In this document: positions 9,649-18,569 of the stretch, piece after piece
Numbering within the stretch: position 1 is the stretch's first letter
Layout: the number at the start of each line of letters is the position of its first letter
NCBI GenBank assembly: GCA_036675475.1
Contig: JAKFEY010000029.1
Span: forward strand, 1-64,000
DNA length: 64,000 nucleotides
Direction of reading: 5' to 3'
Origin: JALYRV01 sp036675475
GTDB lineage: Bacteria; Acidobacteriota; Vicinamibacteria; Vicinamibacterales; SCN-69-37
Notes under the pieces: model-generated
What the model was told of the DNA's origin: nothing
Database searches by the model: none
Seen by the model: the letters and a program-made list of their open reading frames with translations, nothing else
Program-made: the position numbers and the translations under genes

Positions 9649-10533
9649 TTAAGAGTTGCCGTCAACCAGCCGTTCGAACAGGCGGTCCAGCTCTCCTTCG
9701 TTCGTGAACGTTATCTCGATCCGTCCTCCTTTGCCTTTGCGCACGATGGCGACCGGCGTGCCGAGCGCGAAGCGCAGCTTCTCTTCCGCCGCCCGCGTGT
9801 TCGGATCCTGCTTCGGCTCCGGCTTCGGCGCCGCGGCCGGCTCGCCCTGGCGCTTCACGAGCGCCTCGGTTTCGCGCACCGACAGCCCCTTCGCCACGAT
9901 TTCGCGCGCGAGTTGACGCTGCGCGGCGGGCGCCTCGAGCGCGAGCAGCGCGCGCGCATGTCCCATCGAGAGCGATCCGTCCGACACGAGATTGCGCACC
10001 TCGTCGGGCAGCCGCAGCAGGCGCAGCGTGTTGGCCACCGACGAGCGATCCTTGCCGACGGCGGCGGCGATCGCATCCTGCGTCAGCTTCAACTCGTCGG
10101 CCAGGCGGCGGTACGCGACGGCTTCTTCAATGGGATTGAGATCGTCGCGCTGAATGTTTTCGATCAGCGCCACTTCGAGCAGCCGGTCGTCGGGCACGTC
10201 GCGGACGATCACGGGCGCTTTGAGGAGGCCGGCGCGCTGCGCCGCGCGCCAGCGGCGCTCGCCGGCGATGATCTCGAAGCGGTCGAGATTGTCCGCACCC
10301 CCCGGAGTGCGTGCTCGCCGCGCGAGGATCGGCTGAATCACGCCGTTGCGGCGAATCGACTGCGCGAGCTCCTCGAGGCTGGCCTCGTCGAAGACACTGC
10401 GGGGCTGCTGCGGATTCGGCGTGAGCCGATCGAGATCGATCTCGAACGGCTTGTCGCGCGGCGCCGCGTCGGCGGCCGCGTCGGGAATCAGCGCGCTCAG
10501 CCCGCGGCCAAGCGCGGGACGTTTGTCAGCCAT
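9649..10533 (-). CDS. parB: Chromosome-partitioning protein ParB (Spo0J family)
   Basis: CTP-dependent DNA clamp that loads at parS and recruits SMC, 294 aa. N-terminal nuclease-fold domain has NPQQPR (about 38-43) and the CTP-binding GERRWRAAQRAGL motif (about 90-102). The central HTH region holds LIENIQRDDLNPIEEA and VGKDRSSVANTLRLLRLP. The C-terminal dimerisation domain ends ELDRLFERLVDG. It follows parA by 36 bases, and a matching parS lies just upstream of parA at 11432-11447. Functions with ParA to segregate the origin. Confidence 0.96.
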   Translation of the reverse strand: MADKRPALGRGLSALIPDAAADAAPRDKPFEIDLDRLTPNPQQPRSVFDEASLEELAQSIRRNGVIQPILARRARTPGGADNLDRFEIIAGERRWRAAQRAGLLKAPVIVRDVPDDRLLEVALIENIQRDDLNPIEEAVAYRRLADELKLTQDAIAAAVGKDRSSVANTLRLLRLPDEVRNLVSDGSLSMGHARALLALEAPAAQRQLAREIVAKGLSVRETEALVKRQGEPAAAPKPEPKQDPNTRAAEEKLRFALGTPVAIVRKGKGGRIEITFTNEGELDRLFERLVDGNS

Positions 10534-10569
10534 AGCAAAACTCCGAACTTCAAACTCTGAACGTCAAAC

Positions 10570-11361
10570 TTAAAATTCTGCGCTTCGCCGCCGCGCGAGA
10601 AACTCGCGCGCGAGCGCGACGTAGGACTCCGCGCCGCGGCTTTTCACGTCGTACAGGATCGCCGGCAGCCCGTGGCTCGGCGCCTCGCCGAGCCGGATGT
10701 TGCGCGGGATGACGGTGGAGTACACCTTGTCGCCGAAGTACTCGCGAATGTTGGTGCCCACCGCCTGCCCCAGGTTCGTCCGCTCGTCGTACATCGTCAA
10801 CAGCACGCCTTCGATCTCGAGCCGCGGATTGAGCGCGCCGCGCACGCGCTTGATGGTCGAGACGAGCTCGGCGATGCCCTCGAGCGCGAAGTATTCGCAG
10901 TTGAGCGGAATGAGCACGCTGTCGGCGGCCACGAGCGCGTTGAGCGTGAGCAGCCCGAGCGACGGCGGCGAATCAATGAGGATGTAGTCGAAGGCAGGCC
11001 GCATCGGCTCGAGCACGCGCGCGAGGCGGCGCTCGCGCTCATCGAGATTCACGAGCTCGATTTCGGCGCCGGTGAGGTTGCGATCCGCCGGCATGACGAA
11101 CAGCCGCTCGATCATGGAGCGGATGACGCGATCGCCATGGCGCGAGTCGTCGGTCGTAATGGCGTCGTAGACGGTGCCGCCAGGGCCGGCCTGGCCTTTG
11201 AGGCCGAGACCGCTGGTGAGATTGGCCTGGGGGTCCATGTCGACGAGGAGCACCTGCTGATCGGCCAGCGCAAGGGAGGCGGCCAGGTTGATGGCCGTGG
11301 TCGTCTTGGCGACGCCGCCTTTCTGGTTGGCGACGGCGATAATCCTTGCGCTTTTGGTCAT
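10570..11361 (-). CDS. parA: Chromosome-partitioning ATPase ParA (Soj family)
   Basis: Deviant-Walker ATPase that moves ParB-parS complexes, 263 aa. The P-loop reads NQKGGVAKTTT (about 13-23), with Ala in place of the usual second Gly of KGGVGKTT; the signature Lys and catalytic Lys are kept. Walker A' LLVDMDPQANLT and Walker B FDYILIDSPPSLGLLT are intact. No N-terminal HTH is present, which marks it as a chromosomal Soj-type rather than a plasmid type Ia ParA. First gene of the parA-parB-selD run. Confidence 0.95.
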   Translation of the reverse strand: MTKSARIIAVANQKGGVAKTTTAINLAASLALADQQVLLVDMDPQANLTSGLGLKGQAGPGGTVYDAITTDDSRHGDRVIRSMIERLFVMPADRNLTGAEIELVNLDERERRLARVLEPMRPAFDYILIDSPPSLGLLTLNALVAADSVLIPLNCEYFALEGIAELVSTIKRVRGALNPRLEIEGVLLTMYDERTNLGQAVGTNIREYFGDKVYSTVIPRNIRLGEAPSHGLPAILYDVKSRGAESYVALAREFLARRRSAEF

Positions 11362-11425
11362 ACAACAGAAAACTAGAATTACGTGCTAGCGGCTGAAGAA
11401 GTGTAGGTCTGGGCGGGCGGAATCG

Positions 11426-12100
11426 TCAATTTGTTCCACGTGAAACATTCCGCCGCCCGACCGTTCGCTTCTCCAAAATGACCAGCTGGCTCCGCAGGCT
11501 CTCGACAAGAGGCATTGCCTCCGCCAACGCCAACGTGGGCGGCACATCAATATCCGCAACCGGTCCGACCGGACGGAAGAGAAAGAATCGACCCTTGGGC
11601 TTCACGAACGCTTGAATTCCGGTCAATGTGCGGGCGTCGACACGCACAGCCCTCAGGCTCAGCACGTCGGCGAATTCGTGCATGGCGGGGTCGGACAACA
11701 GGGCCTCGTAGCGGGACGTCAGCACCTGGGCGTTCAGGCCGATGGTCCTGATGGCTTCTCTCAGAAACGCAGACTTCCGGACCTTCACCTCGACCATCGT
11801 GAGGGCGAGCCGCGGACTCGCGATCGCCAGCGGAATCGCGGGCGATCCGCCGCCGGATCCGATGTCGATGAGCACGCTGTCGGACGGGTGAATCGACCTG
11901 GCGGCCATCAGCGGTTCGATCAGCAGCCGGTCGATCGCCTCATCTCCCGAGGAGAGATTGAGGGCGGTGAGGTTGATTTTCGCGTTCCAGCGGGCGAGCA
12001 GCTCGTAATACGTCTCGAGCCGCTGCGCGGTGTCGGGGGCCAGCGTGACGCCGGCTTTCAGCGCCCGGCGCTTCAGTCGCGTCTGAAAGTCCCTCGCCAC
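11426..12100 (-). CDS. rsmG: 16S rRNA (guanine-N7) methyltransferase RsmG
   Basis: Methylates G527 of 16S rRNA using SAM, 224 aa. Motifs: AQRLETYYELLARWNAKINLTA, the SAM site LIDIGSGGGSPAIPLAIASP (about 80-99), and EVKVRKSAFLREA. The start is GTG at 12100; an ATG slightly upstream (12111) is out of frame. The last codons, reading N-V-S-R-G-T-N, are encoded by the parS site at 11432-11447, so the gene end doubles as a partition site. Lies between mnmG and parA in the classical origin-proximal order. Confidence 0.94.
   Translation of the reverse strand: MARDFQTRLKRRALKAGVTLAPDTAQRLETYYELLARWNAKINLTALNLSSGDEAIDRLLIEPLMAARSIHPSDSVLIDIGSGGGSPAIPLAIASPRLALTMVEVKVRKSAFLREAIRTIGLNAQVLTSRYEALLSDPAMHEFADVLSLRAVRVDARTLTGIQAFVKPKGRFFLFRPVGPVADIDVPPTLALAEAMPLVESLRSQLVILEKRTVGRRNVSRGTN
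11432..11447. promoter_or_regulatory. parS partition site
   Basis: TGTTCCACGTGAAACA matches the conserved 16-base ParB-binding palindrome TGTTNCACGTGAAACA at every position. It overlaps the last codons of rsmG and lies 70 bases upstream of the parA start. One perfect site was found by reading the window; other sites may exist outside it. Confidence 0.95.
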
Positions 12101-12120
12101 AGGGGGAGCATAGTGGATTT

Positions 12121-12152
12121 GGTGATTTGGTGATTTGGTGATTTGGTGATTT
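12121..12152. repeat. Short tandem repeat, 8-bp unit, between mnmG and rsmG
   Basis: Four perfect copies of GGTGATTT (AAATCACC on the coding strand), with a degenerate partial unit just before (from 12113) and GG after. The array fills most of the gap between the mnmG stop (12155) and the rsmG start (12100). Its AT-content contrasts with the flanks. Copy number is expected to vary by replication slippage. Confidence 0.9.
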
Positions 12153-12154
12153 GG

Positions 12155-13957
12155 CTAGCGGCCGAGGCGGGCGGAGACGATGGCGATGGCCGCGGGGGTG
12201 ACGCCGGGGATGCGGGAGGCCTGGCCGAGGGTGGCGGGGCGGATGGAGGAGAGGCGTTCGACCATTTCGCGCGAGAGGCCGGCGATGCCGGCGTACTGGA
12301 AGGTGTCGGGGATGGCGCAGGCCTCGTTGCGGGCCGCGCGGGCGATCTGGGCGTGCTGGCGGCGAAGGTAGCCCTCGTACTTGAATTCCGTCTCGAGGCT
12401 GGCGAGGTCGAGGGCGGTGGTGCCGTCGGCGAGCGAAAGCGACGGGAGGAGCGACGCGAGCGGGACGTCCGTGCGGCGCAGGGCGCGTTCGGCCGGCAGC
12501 TTCTGATCGCCGATGAAGACGTGCGCGCGGGCGAGCCGCGCCTGGTTGTCGGCGTGGCGGGCGCGGCGATGCTGAAACTGCGACCAGCGCGCGTCATCCA
12601 CGAGACCGGCTTCGCGCCCGGTCGGCGTCAGGCGGAAGTCGGCGTTGTCCATGCGGAGCAGCAGGCGATGTTCGGCGCGCGAGGTGAACATCCGGTAAGG
12701 CTCGAGGCAGCCTTTCGTGGTCAGGTCGTCGATGAGGATCCCGATATAGGCCTCGTCGCGGCGGAGCGAGATGGCGGATTCTGCGCGCACCGAGCGGGCG
12801 GCGTTGATGCCGGCCATCAGGCCCTGGGCGGCCGCTTCTTCGTAGCCTGACGTGCCGTTGACCTGGCCGGCGAGGAAAAGGCCGGGCAGGCGCTTGGCCT
12901 CGAGGGTCGGGCGCAGCTCCGTCGGCTGGATGAAGTCGTATTCGACGGCGTATCCGGGACGCAGCATCACGGCCGACTCGAGGCCCGGCAGGGCGTGAAT
13001 GATGCGCAGCTGCGCGTCGCGCGGCAGGCTCATCGAGCAGCCGTTGACATAAATCTCGTCGACGTCGACGCCTTCGGGCTCCAGATAGATCTGGTGGCGC
13101 TCCTTGTCGGGGAAGCGCATGACCTTGTCTTCGAACGACGGGCAGTAGCGCGGGCCGATGCCGGAAATCTGGCCGTTGTAGAGCGGCGACCGTCCGATGT
13201 TGTCGCGGACGATGGCGTGCGCTTCGGCGGTGGTGTGCAGAATGTGACACGGCACCTGCGCGCGATCGATGGGCGCTGACTGGAAGGAAAAGGCCACCGG
13301 CGGGTCGTCGCCTGGATCGGGCTGGAAGCGCGAAAAATCGAGGCTCTTCCGGTCGAGGCGCGGCGGCGTGCCGGTCTTCAGGCGTCCCCAGGCAAAACCA
13401 AACGACTTGAGCGATTCGGCGAGAGCGCGGGACGGCGGTTCGCCGGCGCGGCCCGCGGGAATCTGTTCGTCGCCGATGTGGACGAGGCCGTTGAGGAAGG
13501 TGCCCGCCGTGATGACCAGCGCGGGCGCGAGCAGCTGCCGGCCATCCTCGAGGGCGAGACCCGCGATGCGTCCGCCGCTCGTGAGGATGGCGCCGGCCGG
13601 TCCGATCACCCAGTCGATGCCCGGCGTGGCGTCGAGCGCGTCGCGCACCCACGCGCCGTAGCGGCGCTTGTCGGCCTGTGCGCGGGGCGACCAGACCGCG
13701 GGCCCGCGGCTGCGATTGAGCAGCTTGAACTGGATGCCCGTGGCGTCGATCGCCAGGCCCATCAGGCCGCCAAGCGCGTCGATCTCGCGCACGAGATGGC
13801 CCTTCGCCGTGCCGCCGATCGCCGGATTGCACGGCATCAGCGCCACGGTCTCGCGCGAGAGCGTGCACAGCGCGACGTGGCAGCCGAGCCTCGCGGCGGC
13901 ATGCGCGGCTTCGACGCCCGCGTGCCCCGCGCCGACGACGATGACGTCGTAGTTCAC
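12155..13957 (-). CDS. mnmG: tRNA uridine-5-carboxymethylaminomethyl modification enzyme MnmG (GidA)
   Basis: FAD-dependent partner of MnmE that modifies wobble U34 of tRNAs, 600 aa. FAD-binding motif [19 protein letters not shown] (about 7-25), [11 protein letters not shown], the cysteine-containing [10 protein letters not shown] (about 272-281), and [22 protein letters not shown] are present. The C-terminal helical domain ([21 protein letters not shown]) contacts MnmE. Length is slightly below the usual 620-630 aa. The partner gene mnmE is 39 bases upstream. Confidence 0.97.
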   Translation of the reverse strand: MNYDVIVVGAGHAGVEAAHAAARLGCHVALCTLSRETVALMPCNPAIGGTAKGHLVREIDALGGLMGLAIDATGIQFKLLNRSRGPAVWSPRAQADKRRYGAWVRDALDATPGIDWVIGPAGAILTSGGRIAGLALEDGRQLLAPALVITAGTFLNGLVHIGDEQIPAGRAGEPPSRALAESLKSFGFAWGRLKTGTPPRLDRKSLDFSRFQPDPGDDPPVAFSFQSAPIDRAQVPCHILHTTAEAHAIVRDNIGRSPLYNGQISGIGPRYCPSFEDKVMRFPDKERHQIYLEPEGVDVDEIYVNGCSMSLPRDAQLRIIHALPGLESAVMLRPGYAVEYDFIQPTELRPTLEAKRLPGLFLAGQVNGTSGYEEAAAQGLMAGINAARSVRAESAISLRRDEAYIGILIDDLTTKGCLEPYRMFTSRAEHRLLLRMDNADFRLTPTGREAGLVDDARWSQFQHRRARHADNQARLARAHVFIGDQKLPAERALRRTDVPLASLLPSLSLADGTTALDLASLETEFKYEGYLRRQHAQIARAARNEACAIPDTFQYAGIAGLSREMVERLSSIRPATLGQASRIPGVTPAAIAIVSARLGR

Positions 13958-13996
13958 GAATTCAGGATACAGTCTTTGCTATCCAAAGCTGACGGC

Positions 13997-15355
13997 TTAC
14001 TTGCCGATGCAGAAGCTCTGGAAGATGTGGCGGAGCAGATCGTCGGTGGTGCGCGTGCCGACGATTTCTTCGAGCGCGCCGCGCGCGTCCTGCAGATCCG
14101 CGAGCGCGAGCTCCTCGGGCGCGCCGTGCGCCAGCGCCTCGGCGCCGCGCGTGAGCGCCTCGTGCGCCTGCGCGAGCAGCGCGAGATGCCGCTGGTTGGT
14201 GACGGCAGGCACGTCGCGCGCCTCGCGCGTGCCGATCAGGCACGCCGCAATCGCATCGCGCAACGCCGTCATGCCCGCATAGCTGCGGGCCGATACCTGC
14301 ACGACGTCCGCGTTGTACGCGTCGTGTCCGTCCGCGATCGGCAAATCCGTCTTGTTGATCGCGATCACACGCGCGCGCGTGGCCGTGGACGCGACGAGCG
14401 CGAGATCGTCGGCCGTCGGCGGAATCGATCCGTCGATCACGATCACGACGCAATCGGCGACGCCCGCCGCCTGTTCCGCTCGTCCAACGCCTTCCACTTC
14501 AACGATGTCCGTCGTCGATCGCAGGCCTGCCGTGTCGACCAGCGTCACGGCCAGGCCGTTGATGTCGACGACGTCGGTCACGAGATCGCGCGTCGTACCC
14601 GGTACCGCCGTGACGATCGCGCGATCGGTGCCCGCAAGCGCGTTGAACAGGCTCGACTTGCCGGTGTTCGGCCGGCCCGCCAGCACCACCTGGGCGCCCT
14701 CGCGAATCAGGCGCCCTTCGCGTCCGCGCGCGACGAGCGCGCCCAGTGCGTCCGCAATCCTCCTGGCCTCCGCCGCCGCATCTCCAGGGCTGACGAAGTG
14801 ATAGCCCTCGTCCGGAAAATCAACGCTCGCCTCGAGCTTCGCGATCAGGTGAAACAGCGGCGCGTCGATCTCCGCGATCGCTCGGGTGAGCGTGCCTTCG
14901 AGCTGATCGAACGCGGCGCGCGCCTGCGTGGGCGTCACCGCGTCCACGAGATCCGCGACGGCCTCCGCCTGCGCCAGATCGATCTTGCCGTGCAGGAACG
15001 CACGCAGCGTGAATTCGCCGGGCGCGGCCATCCGCGCGCCGGCCGCGATCGCCGCGCCGACGATGCGATCGAGCAGCGCCGGATTGCCGTGGCCGCTCAG
15101 TTCGATGACGTGCTGTCCGGTGTACGAATGCGGGGCGGGGAAGCTGGTGGCGACCACCTCGTCGAGCGGAGCGCCGTGCTGGTCGATCGCTCTGGCGAGG
15201 GTGGCGTGCCGCGGCTCGAGCGGCGGTGAGTGCGGCAGCAGCGCGGCGGCGACCGCCGCCGCCTGGGGCCCGCTGATCCGCACGACGCCGATGCCGCCGC
15301 GTCCCCGCGGTGTCGCGATGGCGACGATCGTGTCGTCCGGATCGAACGAGGTCAC
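13997..15355 (-). CDS. mnmE: tRNA modification GTPase MnmE (TrmE)
   Basis: GTPase that works with MnmG on U34 modification, 452 aa. The N-terminal tetrahydrofolate-binding domain starts DTIVAIATPRGRGGIGVVRISG. The inserted G domain has G1 GRPNTGKSS (about 222-230), G2 GTTRD, G3 DTAGL and G4 NKTD. The protein ends FCIGK, the family's conserved C-terminal catalytic Cys motif. Its start overlaps the jag stop by 4 bases. Confidence 0.97.
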   Translation of the reverse strand: MTSFDPDDTIVAIATPRGRGGIGVVRISGPQAAAVAAALLPHSPPLEPRHATLARAIDQHGAPLDEVVATSFPAPHSYTGQHVIELSGHGNPALLDRIVGAAIAAGARMAAPGEFTLRAFLHGKIDLAQAEAVADLVDAVTPTQARAAFDQLEGTLTRAIAEIDAPLFHLIAKLEASVDFPDEGYHFVSPGDAAAEARRIADALGALVARGREGRLIREGAQVVLAGRPNTGKSSLFNALAGTDRAIVTAVPGTTRDLVTDVVDINGLAVTLVDTAGLRSTTDIVEVEGVGRAEQAAGVADCVVIVIDGSIPPTADDLALVASTATRARVIAINKTDLPIADGHDAYNADVVQVSARSYAGMTALRDAIAACLIGTREARDVPAVTNQRHLALLAQAHEALTRGAEALAHGAPEELALADLQDARGALEEIVGTRTTDDLLRHIFQSFCIGK

Positions 15356-15837
15356 GTCTTCGAGATGTAGACCGACTTCATGAACGCGTCGCCGGCGCTC
15401 TCGGACGTGAAGCCGGGCGTTTCGGCCACCGTCATGTGCACGATGCGGCGGTGATACGGGTTGAGCGGCCCCATCTCCTGCGGCACGCCCGACGAGGCGG
15501 CCTTCTCCATCATGAACTTCGCCATCTGGCGCAGCTCGGCTTCCTTCCCCTTGCGGAAACCAAGCGCATCGACGACGTAATGACGGACGTCGCCCGCCTG
15601 CGCATCCGCTCCGGCGCGGTGATCCCGCGAGTCGCGCCGGAACGCCGTGTTCACGATGTGCTGCAGCGCGTCGAGCGTCTCGCCCTTCTTGCGCACCAGG
15701 ATCTCGGCGCCCTGGCCTTCCATATTGAGCCGCACGTTGTCGTCTGATTCCTCGACGACGACGTCGATCGATGCGCCCATCGCCGCGGCCACATCCTTCA
15801 GAAACTGGATGGCTTTCGCGTCAGGTGATTCGGTCAT
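15352..15837 (-). CDS. jag: Jag/EloR-type KH-R3H RNA-binding protein
   Basis: Single-stranded nucleic-acid-binding protein, 161 aa. It has a KH domain (VRLNMEGQGAEILVRKKGETLDALQHIVN, split here at positions 15640-15730) and an R3H domain containing MGPLNPYHRRIVHMTV (the R-x3-H motif). The usual N-terminal Jag_N domain is missing; the KH domain begins near residue 20. Jag proteins influence cell elongation and division in Gram-positives; elsewhere the role is unclear. Sits between yidC and mnmE, its usual place. Confidence 0.9.
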   Translation of the reverse strand: MTESPDAKAIQFLKDVAAAMGASIDVVVEESDDNVRLNMEGQGAEILVRKKGETLDALQHIVNTAFRRDSRDHRAGADAQAGDVRHYVVDALGFRKGKEAELRQMAKFMMEKAASSGVPQEMGPLNPYHRRIVHMTVAETPGFTSESAGDAFMKSVYISKT

Positions 15838-15870
15838 GTCTGCTGCCTCTCCGCTGTCGTCGTGCTCGCG

Positions 15871-17574
15871 CTAGTCGCGCTTCGCGGGCTTCTTCGCGCG
15901 CCGCACGGCCGGCGGCTGCGCCGGCGTCGCGAGCACGGGGTCCGCGAAACGGTTGGTGAGAATCTGCTGCCCGATCGCCCACAGGTTGCTGAACAGCCAG
16001 TACAGGACGAGGCCGCTCGGCGCCCACAGGAACATCACCATGAAGACGGCCGGCATGAGCAGCATCATCTTCTGCTGCACCGGATCGGCCGTCGACGGCG
16101 TGATGTACTGCTGCCAGAACATGGTGCCGCCCATCAGCAGCGGCGTGATGTAGAGCGGATCGTACGACGCCAGGTCGGTGATCCATCCGAACCACGGCGC
16201 GCCGCGCAGCTCGATCGCCACCGACAGCAGCGCATAGAACGCAAACAGCACCGGCATCGTCAGCAGCATCGGAACACAGCCGCTGGCGGGATTGACGCCC
16301 CGCTCGCGATAGAGATTCATCATCTCCGTGTTCATCTTCTGCCGCTCCGGGTCGGTCATCTTGTACTTCTCGTACCGCTTCTGCAGCGCCTTGATCTCGG
16401 GCTGCATCTTCTGCAGCTTGCGCATCGAGACCAGGCTCTTGTGGCGCAGCGGCGCCATCGCCGCGTTGATCAGCAGCGTGAGGACGATGATCGACCAGCC
16501 GAAGTTGCCGATGTAGCCGTTGACCCACTTGAGCGCGGTCAGCAGCGGCACGACCAGCCACGCGAACATGCCGAAATCGATGGCGCGCACGAGGCTGCCG
16601 TCGACGGCTTTCAGCAGGTCGAAGTCCTTGGGGCCGTAGTAGACGGCGACCGTGGCGTCGGGGGCGACGTCTGCGGTCCACGACACGAACGTGCGCACGG
16701 CGTCGGCCTCGCCGCCCGGCACGGGCGTCGTCACGGGCGCGAAGTTCACGGCCAGCGGCTGTCCCTGGCCCATGATGGCCGAGAGGAAATAGTGGTCCGA
16801 TACGCCCGCCCAGCGGAACGCGCCCTGATACCGCGCCTGCGCCGTAATGTCATCGTCGTCCAGCCGCTCGGCGCTGGAGCCGTCGGAGTAGATGGCGGCC
16901 GGCGGGTAGTAGTAGCTCGAGCCGGTGGCGTTGTATCCGAGGCCGAGCGACGGTCCGAACGCGAGCTGAATCGGCGGCTTCTGGCCGTTGCGCTCGACTC
17001 CGGCCGCCACGTGCATCACGTACGGATGGCCGCCGGCGTTGATCGTGAATCGCTTGCGCGCCACAAGGCCGGACGCATCGCGATATTCGAACGCGATGGT
17101 CTGCGCGTTGCCGTCAACCGTGACAGGAGACGGAAGGAACAGCGCGTTTGCCAGCGTCTGGTCGGTGGCGGCGTCGCCGGTCTTCACATCGAACGGGCGC
17201 GCTGTGCCCGCGGGCAGATTCGACGGGACCAGATCGAGCGGCTGGTTGTTGACGCCTGGATAGCGCTTCAGCGTCCAGCTCGTGACCACGGCGCCGCGGG
17301 TGCTGAAGACGGCGCGCACGGCGTCGGTTTCGACGATGATGTCGCGCGCTTCGGTGTCGGCGACGATTGGCGCGGCTATGTTCGGCGCGGCCGCGTTTGG
17401 CGCGGGGGCGGCACCGGCGGCGGCGGGCTGCTGCGCGGCGGCGCCGGCCACGGCAGCCGGCGGCGCGGCGTTCTGCGCAAGCGGCGGCTCCACCGGTTCA
17501 GGCGCGAAGAACGCCTGATACGTGAAGAGCACGGCGAACGACAGCAGGATGGCGAGAAAAACTCTACGTTCCAT
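15871..17574 (-). CDS. yidC: Membrane protein insertase YidC
   Basis: Inserts and folds inner-membrane proteins, alone or with Sec, 567 aa. First helix MERRVFLAILLSFAVLFTYQAFF, then a Pro/Ala-rich linker (about 33-75) and a large periplasmic beta-domain (about 80-335) as in Gram-negative YidC. The core insertase domain has five helices, starting around VVPLLTALKWVNGYIGNFGW. It includes the cytoplasmic RKLQKMQPEIKALQKRYEKYK helix and ends with a basic tail. Starts at the base following the yidD stop. Confidence 0.97.
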   Translation of the reverse strand: MERRVFLAILLSFAVLFTYQAFFAPEPVEPPLAQNAAPPAAVAGAAAQQPAAAGAAPAPNAAAPNIAAPIVADTEARDIIVETDAVRAVFSTRGAVVTSWTLKRYPGVNNQPLDLVPSNLPAGTARPFDVKTGDAATDQTLANALFLPSPVTVDGNAQTIAFEYRDASGLVARKRFTINAGGHPYVMHVAAGVERNGQKPPIQLAFGPSLGLGYNATGSSYYYPPAAIYSDGSSAERLDDDDITAQARYQGAFRWAGVSDHYFLSAIMGQGQPLAVNFAPVTTPVPGGEADAVRTFVSWTADVAPDATVAVYYGPKDFDLLKAVDGSLVRAIDFGMFAWLVVPLLTALKWVNGYIGNFGWSIIVLTLLINAAMAPLRHKSLVSMRKLQKMQPEIKALQKRYEKYKMTDPERQKMNTEMMNLYRERGVNPASGCVPMLLTMPVLFAFYALLSVAIELRGAPWFGWITDLASYDPLYITPLLMGGTMFWQQYITPSTADPVQQKMMLLMPAVFMVMFLWAPSGLVLYWLFSNLWAIGQQILTNRFADPVLATPAQPPAVRRAKKPAKRD

Positions 17575-17808
17575 TTATGTGTTTCTGCGCGGGACGGCGT
17601 CGACACCCGATCCGCCGTACGGGTGACAACGTGAAAGGCGCTTCACGGCGAGCCAGGCGCCTTTCAGGGCGCCGTGTTCCTGGATGGCGATCGCGGCGTA
17701 CTCCGAGCACGACGGGATGTACCGGCATGCGCCCGGATAGAGCGGCGACAGCAGAAGCTTGTACACACGCAGCAGACCGAGCAGCGCCGCGCGCGGAAGA
17801 TCACGCAT
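17575..17808 (-). CDS. yidD: Membrane protein insertion efficiency factor YidD
   Basis: Small (77 aa) membrane-associated factor that aids YidC-dependent insertion. Conserved core [20 protein letters not shown] and [16 protein letters not shown] end (here [17 protein letters not shown]). The start chosen is ATG 17808, giving [21 protein letters not shown]; a longer in-frame start at 17871 would lie well inside rnpA. The chosen start overlaps the rnpA end by 8 bases. The stop directly abuts the yidC start. Confidence 0.93.
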   Translation of the reverse strand: MRDLPRAALLGLLRVYKLLLSPLYPGACRYIPSCSEYAAIAIQEHGALKGAWLAVKRLSRCHPYGGSGVDAVPRRNT

Positions 17809-18154
17809 GGCGGCCGGCGCGCTTGAGTGTGGAAAGGAAGTCGGCCTCGACATCAGCAAAGGGGGCGGCAATCAGTTCGCGCCGCGGGATGGCGACGATG
17901 TCGAGCGCGGCGCCGGGGCCGAGCACGCCGCGATGCCGGCGAAACAGATCGCGGAGCCGGCGTTTGGCGCGGTTGCGCGCCACGGCCGGCCCGAGCTTGC
18001 GTGACGCGATGAGACCAAGGCGCGGCGCTGTGCAATCATTCGCAAGGATCAACAGGGTGACGAAGCGGCCCGAGACGCGGCGTCCCTGCTGCTGCACGCG
18101 TACGAACTCGGCGCGCCTGCGCACCCGATCGCCCGCCTGGAACGAATTGGACAT
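17801..18154 (-). CDS. rnpA: Ribonuclease P protein component
   Basis: Protein subunit of RNase P, which matures tRNA 5' ends; 117 aa. The N terminus [21 protein letters not shown] and the signature [28 protein letters not shown] (RNR motif region near 18000-17940) identify it. Located between rpmH (41-base gap) and yidD (8-base overlap), the conserved order near the bacterial origin. Confidence 0.95.
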   Translation of the reverse strand: MSNSFQAGDRVRRRAEFVRVQQQGRRVSGRFVTLLILANDCTAPRLGLIASRKLGPAVARNRAKRRLRDLFRRHRGVLGPGAALDIVAIPRRELIAAPFADVEADFLSTLKRAGRHA

Positions 18155-18195
18155 CGCGTCGCCAGCTCGCGCACGCCGCGCGCGGGCGGGGCCGT

Positions 18196-18345
18196 TTACT
18201 TGTTCGAGGTCGACACGGTCAGGCGCTTGCGCCCCTTGGCGCGGCGGCGCTTGAGCACGAGGCGGCCGTTCTTGGTTTCCATGCGGACGAGGAACCCGTG
18301 CGTCTTGCGGCGGCGGCGGCGATTGGGCTGGTAAGTGCGCTTCAT
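18196..18345 (-). CDS. rpmH: 50S ribosomal protein L34
   Basis: Very basic 49-aa protein of the large ribosomal subunit. It begins [20 protein letters not shown], the invariant L34 start; a longer open frame upstream to 18492 is non-coding. A slight C-terminal extension follows the usual [13 protein letters not shown] end. First gene of the minus-strand run leaving the origin, preceded by a good sigma-70-type promoter at 18377-18405. Confidence 0.97.
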   Translation of the reverse strand: MKRTYQPNRRRRRKTHGFLVRMETKNGRLVLKRRRAKGRKRLTVSTSNK

Positions 18346-18376
18346 GAGATCGAAAACCTTTGAAAAGGAAACTTTG

Positions 18377-18405
18377 ATCGTAGACGTGCCCCGCCAGACT
18401 GTCAA
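18377..18405 (-). promoter_or_regulatory. Predicted sigma-70 promoter of rpmH
   Basis: On the minus strand TTGACA (18405-18400), a 17-base spacer and TACGAT (18382-18377) precede rpmH by 31 bases. The -35 is a perfect consensus and the -10 matches 4 of 6. It would drive rpmH-rnpA-yidD-yidC and possibly beyond. Confidence 0.75.
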
Positions 18406-18484
18406 TCGGGGGAGAATAGGCGTCTTTCCCGGAAGGGCGGCTTTGGCGACTCCAGCGGCGGTGAAATGGGTCTCCAACCCGAAG

Positions 18485-18516
18485 ATTTCCACACCTGTGG
18501 AAATTATTGTGGAAAT
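18485..18516 (+). promoter_or_regulatory. Cluster of three DnaA-box-like 9-mers upstream of dnaA (candidate oriC or dnaA autoregulatory site)
   Basis: ATTTCCACA occurs once on the plus strand (18485-18493) and twice on the minus strand (18496-18504 and 18508-18516). Each matches the relaxed DnaA box TTWTNCACA at 8 of 9 positions. They lie in the rpmH-dnaA gap, a common position of bacterial origins, next to the AT-rich AAATTATT. The intergenic region 18346-18569 holds no gene. Whether it is the unwinding origin or only an autoregulatory site is not decided by sequence. Confidence 0.6.
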
Positions 18517-18569
18517 CGCAGGTTTCGCCTTTTGAGGCGAAAATTCATCAATTTCAGGCGCGAACAGGC

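Noticed and set aside
12113..12154. Tandem repeat considered as a small CRISPR remnant
   Set aside because: Units are 8 bp and directly adjacent with no spacers; no cas genes are present.
12073..12597. Minus-strand open frame of about 174 codons spanning the mnmG end and rsmG start
   Set aside because: It is a shifted-frame shadow of mnmG, Ser/Pro/Arg-rich, and includes the tandem repeat.
18196..18492. Longer rpmH open frame starting at 18492
   Set aside because: L34 begins at MKRTYQP; the extension covers the rpmH promoter and candidate DnaA boxes.
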